DNA of 64,000 nucleotides from Strigamia acuminata (GCA_949358305.1 OX442315.1:17324427-17388426); one strand, 5' to 3'. Positions 36,835 to 48,795 are shown, counted from the first letter of the stretch. A program made the numbers and translations. The notes: generated from the letters alone by a model not told the origin.

Positions 36835-38179
36835 TCAAGTGGTTTGTTTAGTTTGCAGTTGTTGCGCCTTCCATTTTTTCCTCCAATCGATCCACACGGC
36901 TACATCGGGTTGTTTACGGTCTCCTTTCTGTTCCAATTGCTGGTAATAAGCTTCGCGGAGCACTTTAAACGCTTGTAAATTGGCGTACGCCATTTGAGTT
37001 ACGGGGTCGAAGTAACGAGCAGGCATACGCGTGATGGGGCACATGTTTCGTTGAGGAACCTTTGGTTTCACTTTGTGAAAATACTCTTTGAATGTTTGGT
37101 CGTCTGAAAACGTGATGAAATTTCGGCAACATCGTTCCTTGGTGACTGAATTTGTTTTCTCCAGTTGTTGATCTGGAACGTTTTCAGTCTTTTCGTCGCT
37201 ACTGTTTGATAAAATTGATTTTTTAAAGTGGATTTTTATGTTGCGAATCGGAAATTTACCTGTCACCATCGACGATGAGCATTTCCGGGGGTAATTCTTC
37301 GATTAATGGCATCGAAACAGAATGGAATTTAATAAGTGGTCCTTTGAAAGTCTGTTTAATCGTTCGTACTTTCTTTTTTTCAAGTTCCAATCGTTGATAC
37401 GACTCTGAAATTTAAATCAATCTTTAAAAACTGTTTTTTGTTTCTTTAAAAATAAATAAATTTCAATTCACCTAAAGATTTTAAATTTTTCATTTCAGTT
37501 ATTTTTGCTTCTAACAACAACTCGTGCTGAGTTAGTCGTTGATATTCCAGCTTAGGTTTCTTCTCCTTCCATTTCTGCCTCTCCTGACGCTCTTGTTGCC
37601 GTCGTTGAGTTTCTTCCGACTTTTCCATCGTTGATTTCCGAGTGCATTTTCGTCCTGTCAACAAATTTTCCCATGTCAATTAACTCAAACTTATAAAAAT
37701 TAATTTCTCTCATTACCAACACTGCTGTCTAAGATTGCAACTTGTCTAGAAGTAATCGATTTTGATTTCCGAACGACAACTGTATCTTTTTTCGGCGGTT
37801 CCTACATATAAATAATAATGTAACAACCAATACGAATTTAATCAACGATTTATTATACTTTGTAAGCTCGAGATATAAATCTTCGAGGTCTCTTTGCCGC
37901 GACCTCCTCCTGATCGCTAACAGGTTCGTCATTTTCGTCGATACTGAAATCCGTATCGACTTCATCCGATTCTTCTTCTTCCGATTTGTATTCGTCATCT
38001 CCGTCTTCCTATAAACACAAAACAATCCGTTAGTTGTCTAAAAAATTAATGATAGCAATAAAACGTACGTCAAAAAACCCTCCGTAGGTAGTTTTATAAA
38101 AATCATCTTCCTCTTCCGCTTCAATTAACCGGGACATGCGAGTCCCAGCATTGTTACGTCTATCTCGTACCGCCGCCAT
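36835..38179 (-). CDS. VPS72: VPS72 / YL1, chromatin-remodelling complex subunit
   Basis: Six exons: 38179-38069, 38008-37859, 37801-37717, 37654-37472, 37404-37260 and 37201-36835, giving 346 residues. The N-terminus matches the YL1 signature (RLIEAEEEDDFYKTTYGGFF), followed by a highly acidic stretch (DDEYKSEEEESDEVDTDFSI) that binds H2A.Z-H2B in this family. A basic helical middle follows (EYQRLTQHELLLEAKITEMK). The C-terminal YL1_C domain includes RNFITFSDDQTF and CPITRMPARYFDPVTQMAYA. The protein is known as a subunit of SRCAP/SWR1 and TIP60 complexes that deposit H2A.Z. It is divergent from NTAQ1 across 231 bp. Confidence 0.95.
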
Positions 38180-38410
38180 TTCTTTAGTTGATCGTGTTCT
38201 CCATGTTCTGTGACCATGGGTATGTGATCGCAGCGACGTCTAGCGTCACAGTTTTTGCTAGTGCTGGAAACTATAGTCGAAATCTTTTTGAAATGTTGAA
38301 AAATGTTTGATGCGTTTTTAAATTTATTAAGGAATGTAATATGACTTTAATAAGAGTTTAAAATTATACTTGGTACGTGCATTCTCATATTCCGGACACC
38401 AAGGAGCTAA
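38180..38410. promoter_or_regulatory. Divergent promoter region between VPS72 and NTAQ1
   Basis: 231 bp separate the two start codons on opposite strands, so both promoters must lie here or overlap. Two GTGAC words and a GAACACG region near VPS72 are seen; no TATA box is obvious. Shared regulation is inferred from the arrangement. Confidence 0.5.
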
Positions 38411-39487
38411 ATGGCGCGCTTAAAATCAGCTGATGATGAATTTGGACAGGAAGACGATGTAAATTAAATTCCATTATATTTGATAAAAAAATGATTATTT
38501 TCTTTTTTAGAAGGAGAAATTAATGAGTTTGTTCAGTCCTCTTGATAATCTCAAAACGAACTCGTTTCGGGGATTTGATCTTTATGATGATGTGATTCGT
38601 TTGCCGCCTCGTAGTGATTGTATTTACACTAGTTGTTATTGGTATATAACTATAATTAATATTTTAAAATGGTTTTAAATTAACACTATACATATGATTT
38701 TTATTTGATAGTGAAGAAAATGTTTGGCTTTTAATCGACGAAGTTAGAAAAACTCAACCGCATCTTCTAAGGACAGTTTATGCGATTTTCGTCTCAAATG
38801 AAAATCAAGTGGTAATTAAATTTTAATTAAATTTAATTAAATTTAAAAATTGATTTATTTCTATATTTTCTAGATTCCTATATGGGAACAAAAAGTTGGC
38901 CATGGTGAAGACAAGGTCGTTTTTTGGGTATTAATTATTCAATTTTAATGATTAGAAAGTTTAGTATACAATTTTAATTTTCGTAAAGGATTATCACGTT
39001 TTCTTATTGTACCACAATGGACACAGAAGCTCAGTTTACGATTTAGATTCCGCTTTACCTTTTCCAACCGATTTTAACGTGTACAGTACAAAAGCCATTC
39101 GCACAAACCGGAAACTACTACCCCAATACCATAGGTAAACTCGAATGATTTTATTAAATTATATTGATCTAATTTTTTCCTTTAAAATTTCAGAAAATTT
39201 CGAGTAATTCCGGGCAAAGAATACCTTCAAACTTTTTCCTCCGATCGTTCCCACATGCAGAAGCCAGATGGCTCTTACAAATCTCTACCTCCAGAGTATC
39301 CCTGTATACAAATAAATGGTATTTGATTTATAATACTGCGGTGAATGTCATTAAATTTTTTTTTTGTTTAGATTGCGTTAATAACATCACGGATTTCATC
39401 AGTATGGATTCAGAAGTGGGCGTAGGACACGTGATGAGTGTGCAGCAATTCTTTCGGACGTTTATGCCTGTTAGAAAGCCAAAGTAA
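38411..39487 (+). CDS. NTAQ1: Protein N-terminal glutamine amidohydrolase (NTAQ1; fly tungus)
   Basis: Seven exons: 38411-38458, 38511-38641, 38712-38811, 38874-38927, 38989-39134, 39194-39318 and 39372-39487, giving 239 residues. The enzyme deamidates N-terminal Gln to Glu, feeding the Arg/N-degron pathway. The catalytic cysteine lies in SCYCEENVWLL, split by the second intron. The family-naming motif WDYHVFLLY supplies the catalytic histidine. The aspartate of the triad is probably the one in LPFPTDFNVY. Length is close to the usual 200-odd residues. AATAAA at 39611-39616 could end the transcript. Confidence 0.95.
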
Positions 39488-39604
39488 AAATTTAAAAAGA
39501 AAAAATGTATCTGTCAATTCTGAAGTGTCTTCCTGTCAATTATTTAACAAAAATACCAAACCTCAAAAATATGTTTAAAAAACAAATTACCTGCAATTTC
39601 GGTG

Positions 39605-39940
39605 AATTGAAATAAATAGCGACGCGATCTATTTCAACTAAATGTTTTCCGTTTTATCTTTTTTTTATTTAACTACCAATTTTTCATATTAATTTCAAAT
39701 TTAAATGATTGTTACTTGAGCAAGAATAAGTTATAAACAAACTCCTCAACAACTCCTGTACAAAGTGAAAACAACAACAAAAACTATTTAAGATTCAATT
39801 TGTTAACATTTCAAAGGGCCTGCAGCTTTTCTCCAAAAAATAGTAAAAAAAAATTTATGTTTTAGAAAATAGAAAGTATCAATAATTGAATTTATTAACA
39901 TAAAATGGACAAATCTTCAATACATGCAAAATAAAAACAA
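39605..39940. repeat. Diverged direct repeat flanking the Fic gene, copy A
   Basis: About 330 bp share order and many blocks with 42646-43045, downstream of Raf (for example GAAATAAATAG.GACGCG, AATTTCAAATTTA.ATGATT and GATTCAATTT.TTAACATTTC). Divergence is moderate, so this is an older duplication than the 6.26-kb one. It lies between the NTAQ1 stop and the Fic stop. Confidence 0.75.
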
Positions 39941-39951
39941 TTCACACACAA

Positions 39952-41265
39952 TTAAGCTATCGATTTATCTTCGATTTTCTTTTTCTTAGTTGGTTTTTCC
40001 AATGTTAACTTGCGTTTTTTATGCGGTGGCGAGTCCGGCATATTTTTTAGATATGCCGCCATTAATTGTTGTGTGATAAACATTTCTTCCGCAAAAAAAT
40101 TTGCCAAAGTGAACATATTCTTTGTTTGGCGCATTTTGTTAAGTGCTTGGAAATAAGCATCCCTGTTGCACGCTCTAATACAAATAGATGGAAAACCTGA
40201 TATTAATAGTGGCAGCGAAGCCAATATTCTTGCGGTTCGCCCATTTCCATCTACAAAAGGGTGGATGTCAATAAACGAATTATGAATGTAGGCTGCCATG
40301 AAAAAGGCTTCTTCGGCTTTACAGTCTTTCCTTTTCATTTTTTGGAGTATTGTATTCACTTCTTCGATGAAAATGTCCATTAAATCAGGAACCTGTTCGA
40401 AAGGAGGGAAAACAGCTATATTTGTAACGGTTCTGCTCCTCCATTTCCTGATGGGTTTTATAGAGTTGTCCCCTGTATCGTGTAAATCAAATCGGTCACT
40501 TTTTATCACCCAATGATGGATGTCTTGGATGATTTTTTTGTCAAATGGCATTTCGATGTTTTTTACCCATTCCGTAGCGCACAATAAACCTTTGATCATC
40601 TCTTCAAGATGACAAATGATGATATTTTTTTCTCTCTGCTTGCTATTAGGTGGAACTGTATCGATCAAAGAAGGACGGAATCCAAATTTGACTAATTTGT
40701 CAATAATTCTTTTATCCAGCAGAAAAGTTCCTTCTATAATAGTCGAATTTATGCTTGCGTATCGACTGTAAAACTCGGAGATTTTAGTGTGTCCATCCAA
40801 TTCTAGACCGATGAATTGCTGCAAACAAGGCCGTCTCGGACAGTAGTCTTCCAATTTCAGTGGTGATGATATTCGAATATCGGCATTTGTAGTAGCGAAA
40901 AAGTTTTTTTGACGTTCCACTTCTTCCGCGTGGTCTTCAGAAAGTTGGCGAATTAACACGTCCAATTCGTGATTCGTTTGTGGGAGTATTTGGGATTGTA
41001 ACATTAATAGAAGTTCCAAAGCAGATTCGACATCTTTAAATTTCTCGTACAATTCTGCTAAAAACAATCGAAAAAGTGGTTGTTTGCCCTCTTCGTCTTT
41101 TGCAATTAACTCCTCCAAAACGAGGACAGTCCTTTCTGGAAATTTGAACGGCACGGACAGCTCAGGTGGTGGGACGAAGCCGTTTTGCCACGTGTTTAAG
41201 TTCACATCGGTTACGTATTCGTGCATCATGTTTGCGAAAAATTTCTCGAAGTAATAATTACCCAA
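39952..41265 (-). CDS. Fic-domain protein, probable AMP/nucleotide transferase
   Basis: A single-exon ORF of 437 residues. The Fic signature HPFVDGNGRTAR is complete at 335-346, with the catalytic H335. An autoinhibitory helix motif of the [S/T]xxxE[G/N] type, STIIEG, sits at 174-179 on the N-terminal side, as in class II Fic enzymes including animal FICD; its E178 would block ATP until relieved. A TPR-like helical segment lies at about 60-95. Unlike FICD there is no signal anchor or membrane segment, and the tail carries basic clusters KKRK and KKKK (416-430) suggesting a nuclear location. AATAAA on the minus strand (39896-39891) follows the stop. The lack of introns amid intron-rich genes suggests retroposition or transfer. 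Substrate unknown. Confidence 0.88.
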   Translation of the reverse strand: MGNYYFEKFFANMMHEYVTDVNLNTWQNGFVPPPELSVPFKFPERTVLVLEELIAKDEEGKQPLFRLFLAELYEKFKDVESALELLLMLQSQILPQTNHELDVLIRQLSEDHAEEVERQKNFFATTNADIRISSPLKLEDYCPRRPCLQQFIGLELDGHTKISEFYSRYASINSTIIEGTFLLDKRIIDKLVKFGFRPSLIDTVPPNSKQREKNIIICHLEEMIKGLLCATEWVKNIEMPFDKKIIQDIHHWVIKSDRFDLHDTGDNSIKPIRKWRSRTVTNIAVFPPFEQVPDLMDIFIEEVNTILQKMKRKDCKAEEAFFMAAYIHNSFIDIHPFVDGNGRTARILASLPLLISGFPSICIRACNRDAYFQALNKMRQTKNMFTLANFFAEEMFITQQLMAAYLKNMPDSPPHKKRKLTLEKPTKKKKIEDKSIA

Positions 41266-41768
41266 TTAACGATCTCCAAAACACCGAGACTGTTCGGCTG
41301 TTGTAACTGCAACCTCAGATTAATTACGAAACTGACAACGATATTCCTGACACATTAAAAAACACGCTTGTTTACAGTCGAGATCTGTGATTGATCGAAT
41401 CTTACGTGACGTGATATCTGTTTGAAATAGCTCGATCAAACAATACAACAGTTGTACTAGGGTTAGAAAGATTACAAGTGATTTATTCATTAAAATGCAC
41501 AGGTTTAAATATTACGACACTCAGCCCTGATTGGCTGTTACATATGCAACGTCCAATGGACATATCCTCGCTCGACCTTGGGAGTTGGGACATATGATCA
41601 ATACACGATAACGTTCAGTGGGCGTATCGCCAATAGATTCGATACGTCCCAGCGCCTCCTGACGGCCGTTACACACAATGTCCAACAATCGTGAGTTTTG
41701 ATAAATAGTGATAGATTGAGCTGCTTTACATTTACTTTGTCGAAGATGATTTAAATTTATTGTATATA
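41266..41768. other. Upstream region of Fic, contents unresolved
   Basis: The first 250 bp should hold the Fic promoter. From about 41450 the sequence is less AT-rich, and an 86-codon minus-strand ORF (41781-41521) begins inside the adjacent MITE arm; no domain is recognised. The piece may be an LTR or other repeat fragment. It recurs unchanged at 47529-48031 through the duplication. Confidence 0.35.
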
Positions 41769-42532
41769 CAGGGTGGAACAAAAGTCTGTTCCCCCCTCAA
41801 ATATTTCCTCAGCAATTGCATCTAGGCCAACTTTGATGAAGCGATCGTATAGGAAGTTGGGTGAGAGCAATCCAATGATGTCATCAAATTTGACCTTGAA
41901 GGCCATTTTCAAGGTTATTCACTTGCTAACTTCTAAACCAATCAGGTTAGAGCAAAAAAGTCAATTACAAAGTTGTAGAGCATCATCAAATTAGTACTAT
42001 CCAACTTATCTTAGTCATCTTAAGTTAAATGTTTTCCTTTTCAAAAGGAGACAAGTCAGAAAAAAATCAGCAAAGTGAAATTTTTTATTCTTGTGATAAA
42101 ATAATTATTAGGGCATTAAAAAAAGGCAGTGGTTGTTCTTGTTTACTTGCATAATGATACACATTTGAATATGTTTATTTAAGTAATTCAGTATTTTTGT
42201 GATAGAAATTTAAGTTTTGTCACAATGGCTGGCTTTATTTCAGCTGATTTGTCTTCTTTTTAAAAGGAAAACATTTAAATTAAGATGACTAAGATAAGTT
42301 GGATAGTACTAATTTGATGATGCTCTACAACTTTGTAATTGACTTTTTTGCTCTAACCTGATTGGTTTAGAAGTTAGCAAGTGAATAACCTTGAAAATAA
42401 CCTTCAAGGTCAAATTTGATGACATCATTGGATTGCTCTCACCCAACTTCCTATACGATCGCTTCATCAAAGTTGGCCTAGATGCAATTGCTCAGGAAAT
42501 ATTTGAGGGGAACAGACTTTTGTTCCACCCTG
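41769..42532. mobile_element. Long foldback MITE, TA target site (764 bp)
   Basis: Ends CAGGGTGGAACAAAAGTCTG and the inverted copy, flanked by TA (41767-41768, 42533-42534). Inverted arms extend at least 270 bp each, around an AT-rich middle. There is no transposase ORF. CAGGGTG ends and TA suggest a mariner-type source. Confidence 0.92.
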
Positions 42533-42645
42533 TATAAAGAGAATAAAAAGTGTATTTTTTAATTTTTTAAGATTAATTTTTTTCTTTTGGAAAGGGAAAG
42601 AACAAAAAAATTTTGTGCTTAGAGGCCCCTCAATCAGTCTGCTAA

Positions 42646-43045
42646 TAAATGAAATAAATAGGGACGCGTCCTAATCCAACTAACTTGTAGATGTTTTTCA
42701 TTTTATCATTTTTTTTCCACCAATTTTTCGTTATTTTAATTTCAAATTTACATGATTGTTACATGAGCAAGAAAAAGTTAAAAACAAACTTCAGAATTAC
42801 GATATACATAGGATATTGACATATATACATCTCGACAACCCCTGTACAAACTGAAAATCAAACTGAAAAACAAACATAAAAACTATCTACGATTCAATTT
42901 ATTAACATTTCAAAGGACCTGCTGCTTTTCCCCCAAAATAGCAGCAAAATATTTTCCTCTTAATCGAAAATAGAACATTAATACCGGTAGAAAGCACCAA
43001 TATTTGATTTTATTATGTAATAAAACGGACATATCTTCATGGAAC
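42646..43045. repeat. Diverged direct repeat in Raf 3' region, copy B
   Basis: Partner of 39605-39940. It lies about 370-770 bp downstream of the Raf stop and so probably belongs to the Raf 3' UTR. A further copy at 48909-49308 comes from the recent tandem duplication. Confidence 0.75.
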
Positions 43046-43411
43046 AAACTTGACAGTCAAATCATTTGCCCAATGAACGAAGAGGCACTGAATTAAAAAA
43101 CTCTCTAACTTAAAATAAAGCATCACAGTGAAGAGATATGAATCACATCGTTTCATCAAACATTAAATACAATTTTGAAACTTTAAATAAAATGGAATGT
43201 TCTAACCGTCAATTAATAAATTAAAAATTCTAAAAAAACAAGAAAAAAAAATTTGCATTAGTGGAAACTGGAAACCAAAAAATTAAAATTTCTCTCGTTC
43301 GTTTTTCGTCAATCTCAATATCATGTTTTGAGTTTCATATAAAAATCTAGATACTGTTTTGTTTTATGGATATTTAACGTTTCATTCACATCACGATGAC
43401 ATTTATTCGCT

Positions 43412-46400
43412 TCATATTTTCCCACCGGTTGAAAAAAAGGGAAAAGCACCAAACTGGCTGTTGATGGGCGTTTTTGGTGACGCGCAAATATACATGAAAT
43501 CGTCCGACTGTAGATGGGTACGATTTAACGTCGGTTCTGAAATACTGCGGTGAATTTTAGGCAACGATCGCGCTAGGGATTCCAAAGCCGCTAGCACCTA
43601 TATAACAATAAAAAAATTAAATAACCAATTCGCCACAAAAATAACGATCAATGACTAAATGTACCTGTGGAAATAAGGGTCTTTCGTCCTTAACATACTT
43701 TATGCAATCTTCTATTAACCGTCTGAGCGCTTTAGGTACATCAGATCGAATGTAACTTAAATCTGGCCTGAGTCCTCCACAACCAACCATAAAGAGGATC
43801 TAAAGATTACAAAAACAAATATTGAATAAAAATCAAATAAAGCTAGAAGGTGTATCATCGCCAATACCTGATCTTTGTTATTTATATGCGAATATGGTAA
43901 TTGACTCGTCACTAACTCGTACAATACAATTCCAAACGCGTACACGTCAGATTGAAACGAATATGGATTCGAATCTTGCATCCGTATGACTTCGGGCGCC
44001 TAATTTTTAAGTTTACGAGTTAAAGAATTTATTTTAAACAATATTTTTTGTTATTTACCATCCACAAAATAGAACCAGTTGGTTGTTGAAACTGGTGAGA
44101 CCCGCTCCAACGTTGTTTCACCGTTGCTAATCCAAAATCTCCAATTTTAACGGTTAAATCGTCGTGCAAAAAAATGTCTACAAAATTGTTCGAACAAGAA
44201 ATTAAATTCAAATTCAATACAAATAAGTCGAATAAATAAAACCATACTGTTGGATTTCATGTCTCTATGAATAATAGACTTGGCGTGAAGATAACTAGAA
44301 ATTTGAATTAAAAAAATTTATAATTCCTCACAATCGTCGTAAAAACGTCCAAAAAAAACTTACTCCATTCCTTGAGCCGTTTGTCGAGCAATATCAATAA
44401 GCTGAAGCATTTCAAACTTTGTTTCCAACACGTGTATGTGTTTATACAACCCGGAACCTTCGCACCATTGCGTTACAATGGCCAACTGTGGTTTAGATAC
44501 GCATCCCATAAATAAAATAATATTGACATGCCTTGTTTTCCTTCAAAAAAAAAAGAAGAATTAATAAAACACAATTTAAAATGTAAAAAGACAAATAAAA
44601 TCACTTTAGCACAGCTACTTCGTTCCTAAACGCTTGCAATTGTGCAGGTGTTGGGTCAGTAACATTCAATAACTTAATAGCGATGGAACCTGCAATTTCC
44701 CATCGTTAATACAACACAAATGCAATTTAAAGATCCATTTACTATATTTACCGTGCCAATGTCCTTTGTACACCGTTCCAAACGATCCCGACCCTATTCT
44801 GTGCCCTATTAAAATTTCATTCATTGGAATTTCCCAATCGTCTATAGATTCCCTAGGTGGCTTCTAATTACAACATAACATAAATTACTAAAAAACACCA
44901 AAAAAATTATCAAATTATCTTACAATCTTCTTTCCACTTTCGTCGGCAGATTTAGCGCGTGGCCTTAACGGTCTAAGCGTATTGGTTGGCGAAGCCTGAG
45001 CACTTTGAATTTGTTTGGTCGGACTACCAGCCGCTACTTGATTTGCCGAAGACTGTGACGTTAAAAGTGCATTTGATGTAGCAGAATTACTCGTAAAATT
45101 ACTTCGCAACCGAAATGGAAAATCCTAATCGAACCCAACATTAATCGTGGAATAATTTGCAAGAAAAATTTTCCAATTACGTTCAACTGAGAAGTGTCTA
45201 TGTTATTTGAGACCATACTATAGCACACATTCGGTGCCGACGTCGACCGATCTCGTTGCCCTAACGGAGACGGATTTTGACGAGGAACGGGCTGGGGTGG
45301 CGACATGACGCGATTGGATCCACTCACGGACGACATTTGACTCTGGCCAGGGTACAATTGACCCGGATGATTCATGGCCAACAAACTAAAAAAAAAAAAA
45401 TAAAAAATGGATTAAACCAATTTTTTTAAATCAATATTAACAATATTAAATTACTGCCGATAGTTATTGTTTTCAACCCCAACTTGCTGGCACAAAGTTG
45501 GCACACCGGAAGCGCACCTCTGATGAAATCTATATCCACAAGTTTGGCAACGAAAGCCGTGAAATAATAATCCGCGGCAGTATTCACAAAACACTAACGA
45601 AAAAAATGTCTTCCTAACCTACAAAATAAACCAAAATGTCAACAAATGCTGAAAAATCGCTCGGAATTTATCCACTTACAAAATTATGTGATATACTAGT
45701 AGTTATAGAAAAAGCATCGATAATCTTCACTTCAATATCTCGTCCATGAAGCACTGATATATCCGCTTCCCACTCTATTAGACCCCTAATGCCGAGTGTT
45801 TTTAATATTTACCCATTTAAATTCACAAAAAAAGTGTTTACCTCGTGTCTCCTTTTATATACACACTACACATTTCCGTTTTCAATTTTCTAAGCTTCAT
45901 GGCTTTATTTAGAGCGTCTTTTATCGTCTGTCCCGGTTTCACTTGAACCTAGTTATAATAAATAAATCCTTATTACATTTTTAAAAACTCATTTTTACAC
46001 TTCATACGGTCGTGTGTTGTAGATTGGGCAAATCGGCTCTCAAAACGGATTTCAAAGGTGATTTTGGGGTCGTTATGGAACTGTCGTCGACCGTTATGTT
46101 GATGCCTACTTAAAGACACGTGCAAATAAAATTAGTCAACTTCAAGTGTAAACTCATAGATATTACCTACCACTATCGAACGATGGATTCAGATTATTTA
46201 TACTGACACACTCAGAATCCATTTCCCACATTTCGGGCGAAGCGCGTCCATTACTCGTGTCGCTTAACTGTTCCAGTAGTTTCTGTTCTTCTAACTGCAA
46301 TGCATCTAATTTACTCGTCAATTCTTCATATTCCTGAAATAAAAAATTTAATTAAATATATTTATTACATAAAAAAAAATTTAAAAATAAATAAAAATAA

Positions 46401-47089
46401 ATAGAAATAAAACCATACTTAAACTTACCATTAAATAAATAGAAGGCGGGTGTTTAAAATGCGAAAACTTTGCATTTAACTTCTCCAAATTTTCTTTCGT
46501 GAAACCAATCACTTTCTGTATATTTCTCAACTGAAATAAATATTCAAAAAAAAAATTAAAAATTAAAATTAAAAATAAAAAAAAAACTTCAATTTTTTTT
46601 AAAAAAAGAGATCAGAATTGCCCTAAATTGCTTAATCAACTTAAACGTGCATAATTATCAACATTCCAAGCACTCCTTACGACAATGCAACTCTCTTTTC
46701 TGCACAAACTCACAAACTCGCATCTTAACATTAAAAAAAAGTGCTGAGCCATTATTCTTGTCTTCAACATACGACGCGTATGTTGACGACTTTGACGAGC
46801 CTACAACACCTAATTAGACATCACCTAACGCCACAAGTAACGATCCGTTGCCAAATAAACAACGATTTGTGCATTCTCCGTACGATATTAAGCCTAGTCT
46901 CCAGTGCTATGAATAGACTTGTTAACTTAAATGACTGCATGCCCCTACTTGTCATTCATACACACATTTATTCCAACCGCTCCACCAGCAACCGTAGAAA
47001 ATGACCAAAATCAAATTGCAAGTTGCAAACGTTACCTCATCGTTTAAGTTACCAGCCTCATCGCAGCCTTTCAATGAATTTTCCAGCAT
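43412..47089 (-). pseudogene. phl: Raf kinase, copy A, 5'-truncated by the tandem duplication
   Basis: All downstream exons of Raf are present and intact. They lie at 46530-46429, 46333-46171, 46105-46008, 45948-45842, 45785-45680, 45618-45455, 45385-45181, 45124-44924, 44863-44752, 44689-44605, 44540-44364, 44294-44248, 44177-44059, 43999-43868, 43799-43665 and 43597-43412. Exon 1 survives only as 47089-47036. The first 16 codons and the normal promoter are absent, replaced by the truncated Fic copy. Met17 (47089-47087) is kept exactly at the junction, in frame with the rest, and the exon-1 splice donor is intact. So a transcript started at the duplicated Fic promoter could in principle encode Raf 17-746. 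No disabling change is seen. Pseudogene status is therefore provisional. Confidence 0.85.
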
Positions 47090-47528
47090 TAGGCCGTCTC
47101 GGACAGTAGTCTTCCAATTTCAGTGGTGATGATATTCGAATATCGGCATTTGTAGTAGCGAAAAAGTTTTTTTGACGTTCCACTTCTTCCGCGTGGTCTT
47201 CAGAAAGTTGGCGAATTAACACGTCCAATTCGTGATTCGTTTGTGGGAGTATTTGGGATTGTAACATTAATAGAAGTTCCAAAGCAGATTCGACATCTTT
47301 AAATTTCTCGTACAATTCTGCTAAAAACAATCGAAAAAGTGGTTGTTTGCCCTCTTCGTCTTTTGCAATTAACTCCTCCAAAACGAGGACAGTCCTTTCT
47401 GGAAATTTGAACGGCACGGACAGCTCAGGTGGTGGGACGAAGCCGTTTTGCCACGTGTTTAAGTTCACATCGGTTACGTATTCGTGCATCATGTTTGCGA
47501 AAAATTTCTCGAAGTAATAATTACCCAA
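47058..47528 (-). pseudogene. Fic gene, 3'-truncated copy
   Basis: Residues 1-146 are identical to the intact Fic protein up to CPRRP. The frame then crosses the duplication junction and ends after ten unrelated residues ([10 protein letters not shown]), read out of frame from Raf exon 1. The autoinhibitory and catalytic Fic motifs are both lost, so no enzyme can result. The upstream sequence is the same as that of the intact copy, so its promoter is probably active. Confidence 0.93.
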
Positions 47529-48031
47529 TTAACGATCTCCAAAACACCGAGACTGTTCGGCTGTTGTAACTGCAACCTCAGATTAATTACGAAACTGACA
47601 ACGATATTCCTGACACATTAAAAAACACGCTTGTTTACAGTCGAGATCTGTGATTGATCGAATCTTACGTGACGTGATATCTGTTTGAAATAGCTCGATC
47701 AAACAATACAACAGTTGTACTAGGGTTAGAAAGATTACAAGTGATTTATTCATTAAAATGCACAGGTTTAAATATTACGACACTCAGCCCTGATTGGCTG
47801 TTACATATGCAACGTCCAATGGACATATCCTCGCTCGACCTTGGGAGTTGGGACATATGATCAATACACGATAACGTTCAGTGGGCGTATCGCCAATAGA
47901 TTCGATACGTCCCAGCGCCTCCTGACGGCCGTTACACACAATGTCCAACAATCGTGAGTTTTGATAAATAGTGATAGATTGAGCTGCTTTACATTTACTT
48001 TGTCGAAGATGATTTAAATTTATTGTATATA

Positions 48032-48795
48032 CAGGGTGGAACAAAAGTCTGTTCCCCCCTCAAATATTTCCTCAGCAATTGCATCTAGGCCAACTTTGAT
48101 GAAGCGATCGTATAGGAAGTTGGGTGAGAGCAATCCAATGATGTCATCAAATTTGACCTTGAAGGCCATTTTCAAGGTTATTCACTTGCTAACTTCTAAA
48201 CCAATCAGGTTAGAGCAAAAAAGTCAATTACAAAGTTGTAGAGCATCATCAAATTAGTACTATCCAACTTATCTTAGTCATCTTAAGTTAAATGTTTTCC
48301 TTTTCAAAAGGAGACAAGTCAGAAAAAAATCAGCAAAGTGAAATTTTTTATTCTTGTGATAAAATAATTATTAGGGCATTAAAAAAAGGCAGTGGTTGTT
48401 CTTGTTTACTTGCATAATGATACACATTTGAATATGTTTATTTAAGTAATTCAGTATTTTTGTGATAGAAATTTAAGTTTTGTCACAATGGCTGGCTTTA
48501 TTTCAGCTGATTTGTCTTCTTTTTAAAAGGAAAACATTTAAATTAAGATGACTAAGATAAGTTGGATAGTACTAATTTGATGATGCTCTACAACTTTGTA
48601 ATTGACTTTTTTGCTCTAACCTGATTGGTTTAGAAGTTAGCAAGTGAATAACCTTGAAAATAACCTTCAAGGTCAAATTTGATGACATCATTGGATTGCT
48701 CTCACCCAACTTCCTATACGATCGCTTCATCAAAGTTGGCCTAGATGCAATTGCTCAGGAAATATTTGAGGGGAACAGACTTTTGTTCCACCCTG
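48032..48795. mobile_element. Long foldback MITE, duplicated copy
   Basis: Same sequence as 41769-42532, carried along in the tandem duplication rather than independently inserted, since flanks match too. Confidence 0.92.

Larger units (their letters stand above)
40828..47090. repeat. Tandem segmental duplication, unit A (6263 bp)
   Basis: Runs from inside the Fic ORF to inside the first coding exon of Raf. Unit B (47091-53354, 6264 bp) follows directly in the same orientation. Breakpoints share only AGG (40828-40830, 47091-47093, 53355-53357). I noticed two substitutions and one 1-bp indel between units, all near 45592-45650; elsewhere translations and sampled noncoding sequence agree. Confidence 0.95.

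Noticed and set aside
41521-41781. 86-codon minus-strand ORF upstream of Fic (repeated at 47784-48044)
   Set aside because: It starts inside a MITE arm, has no recognisable domain, and its conservation is explained by the recent duplication.
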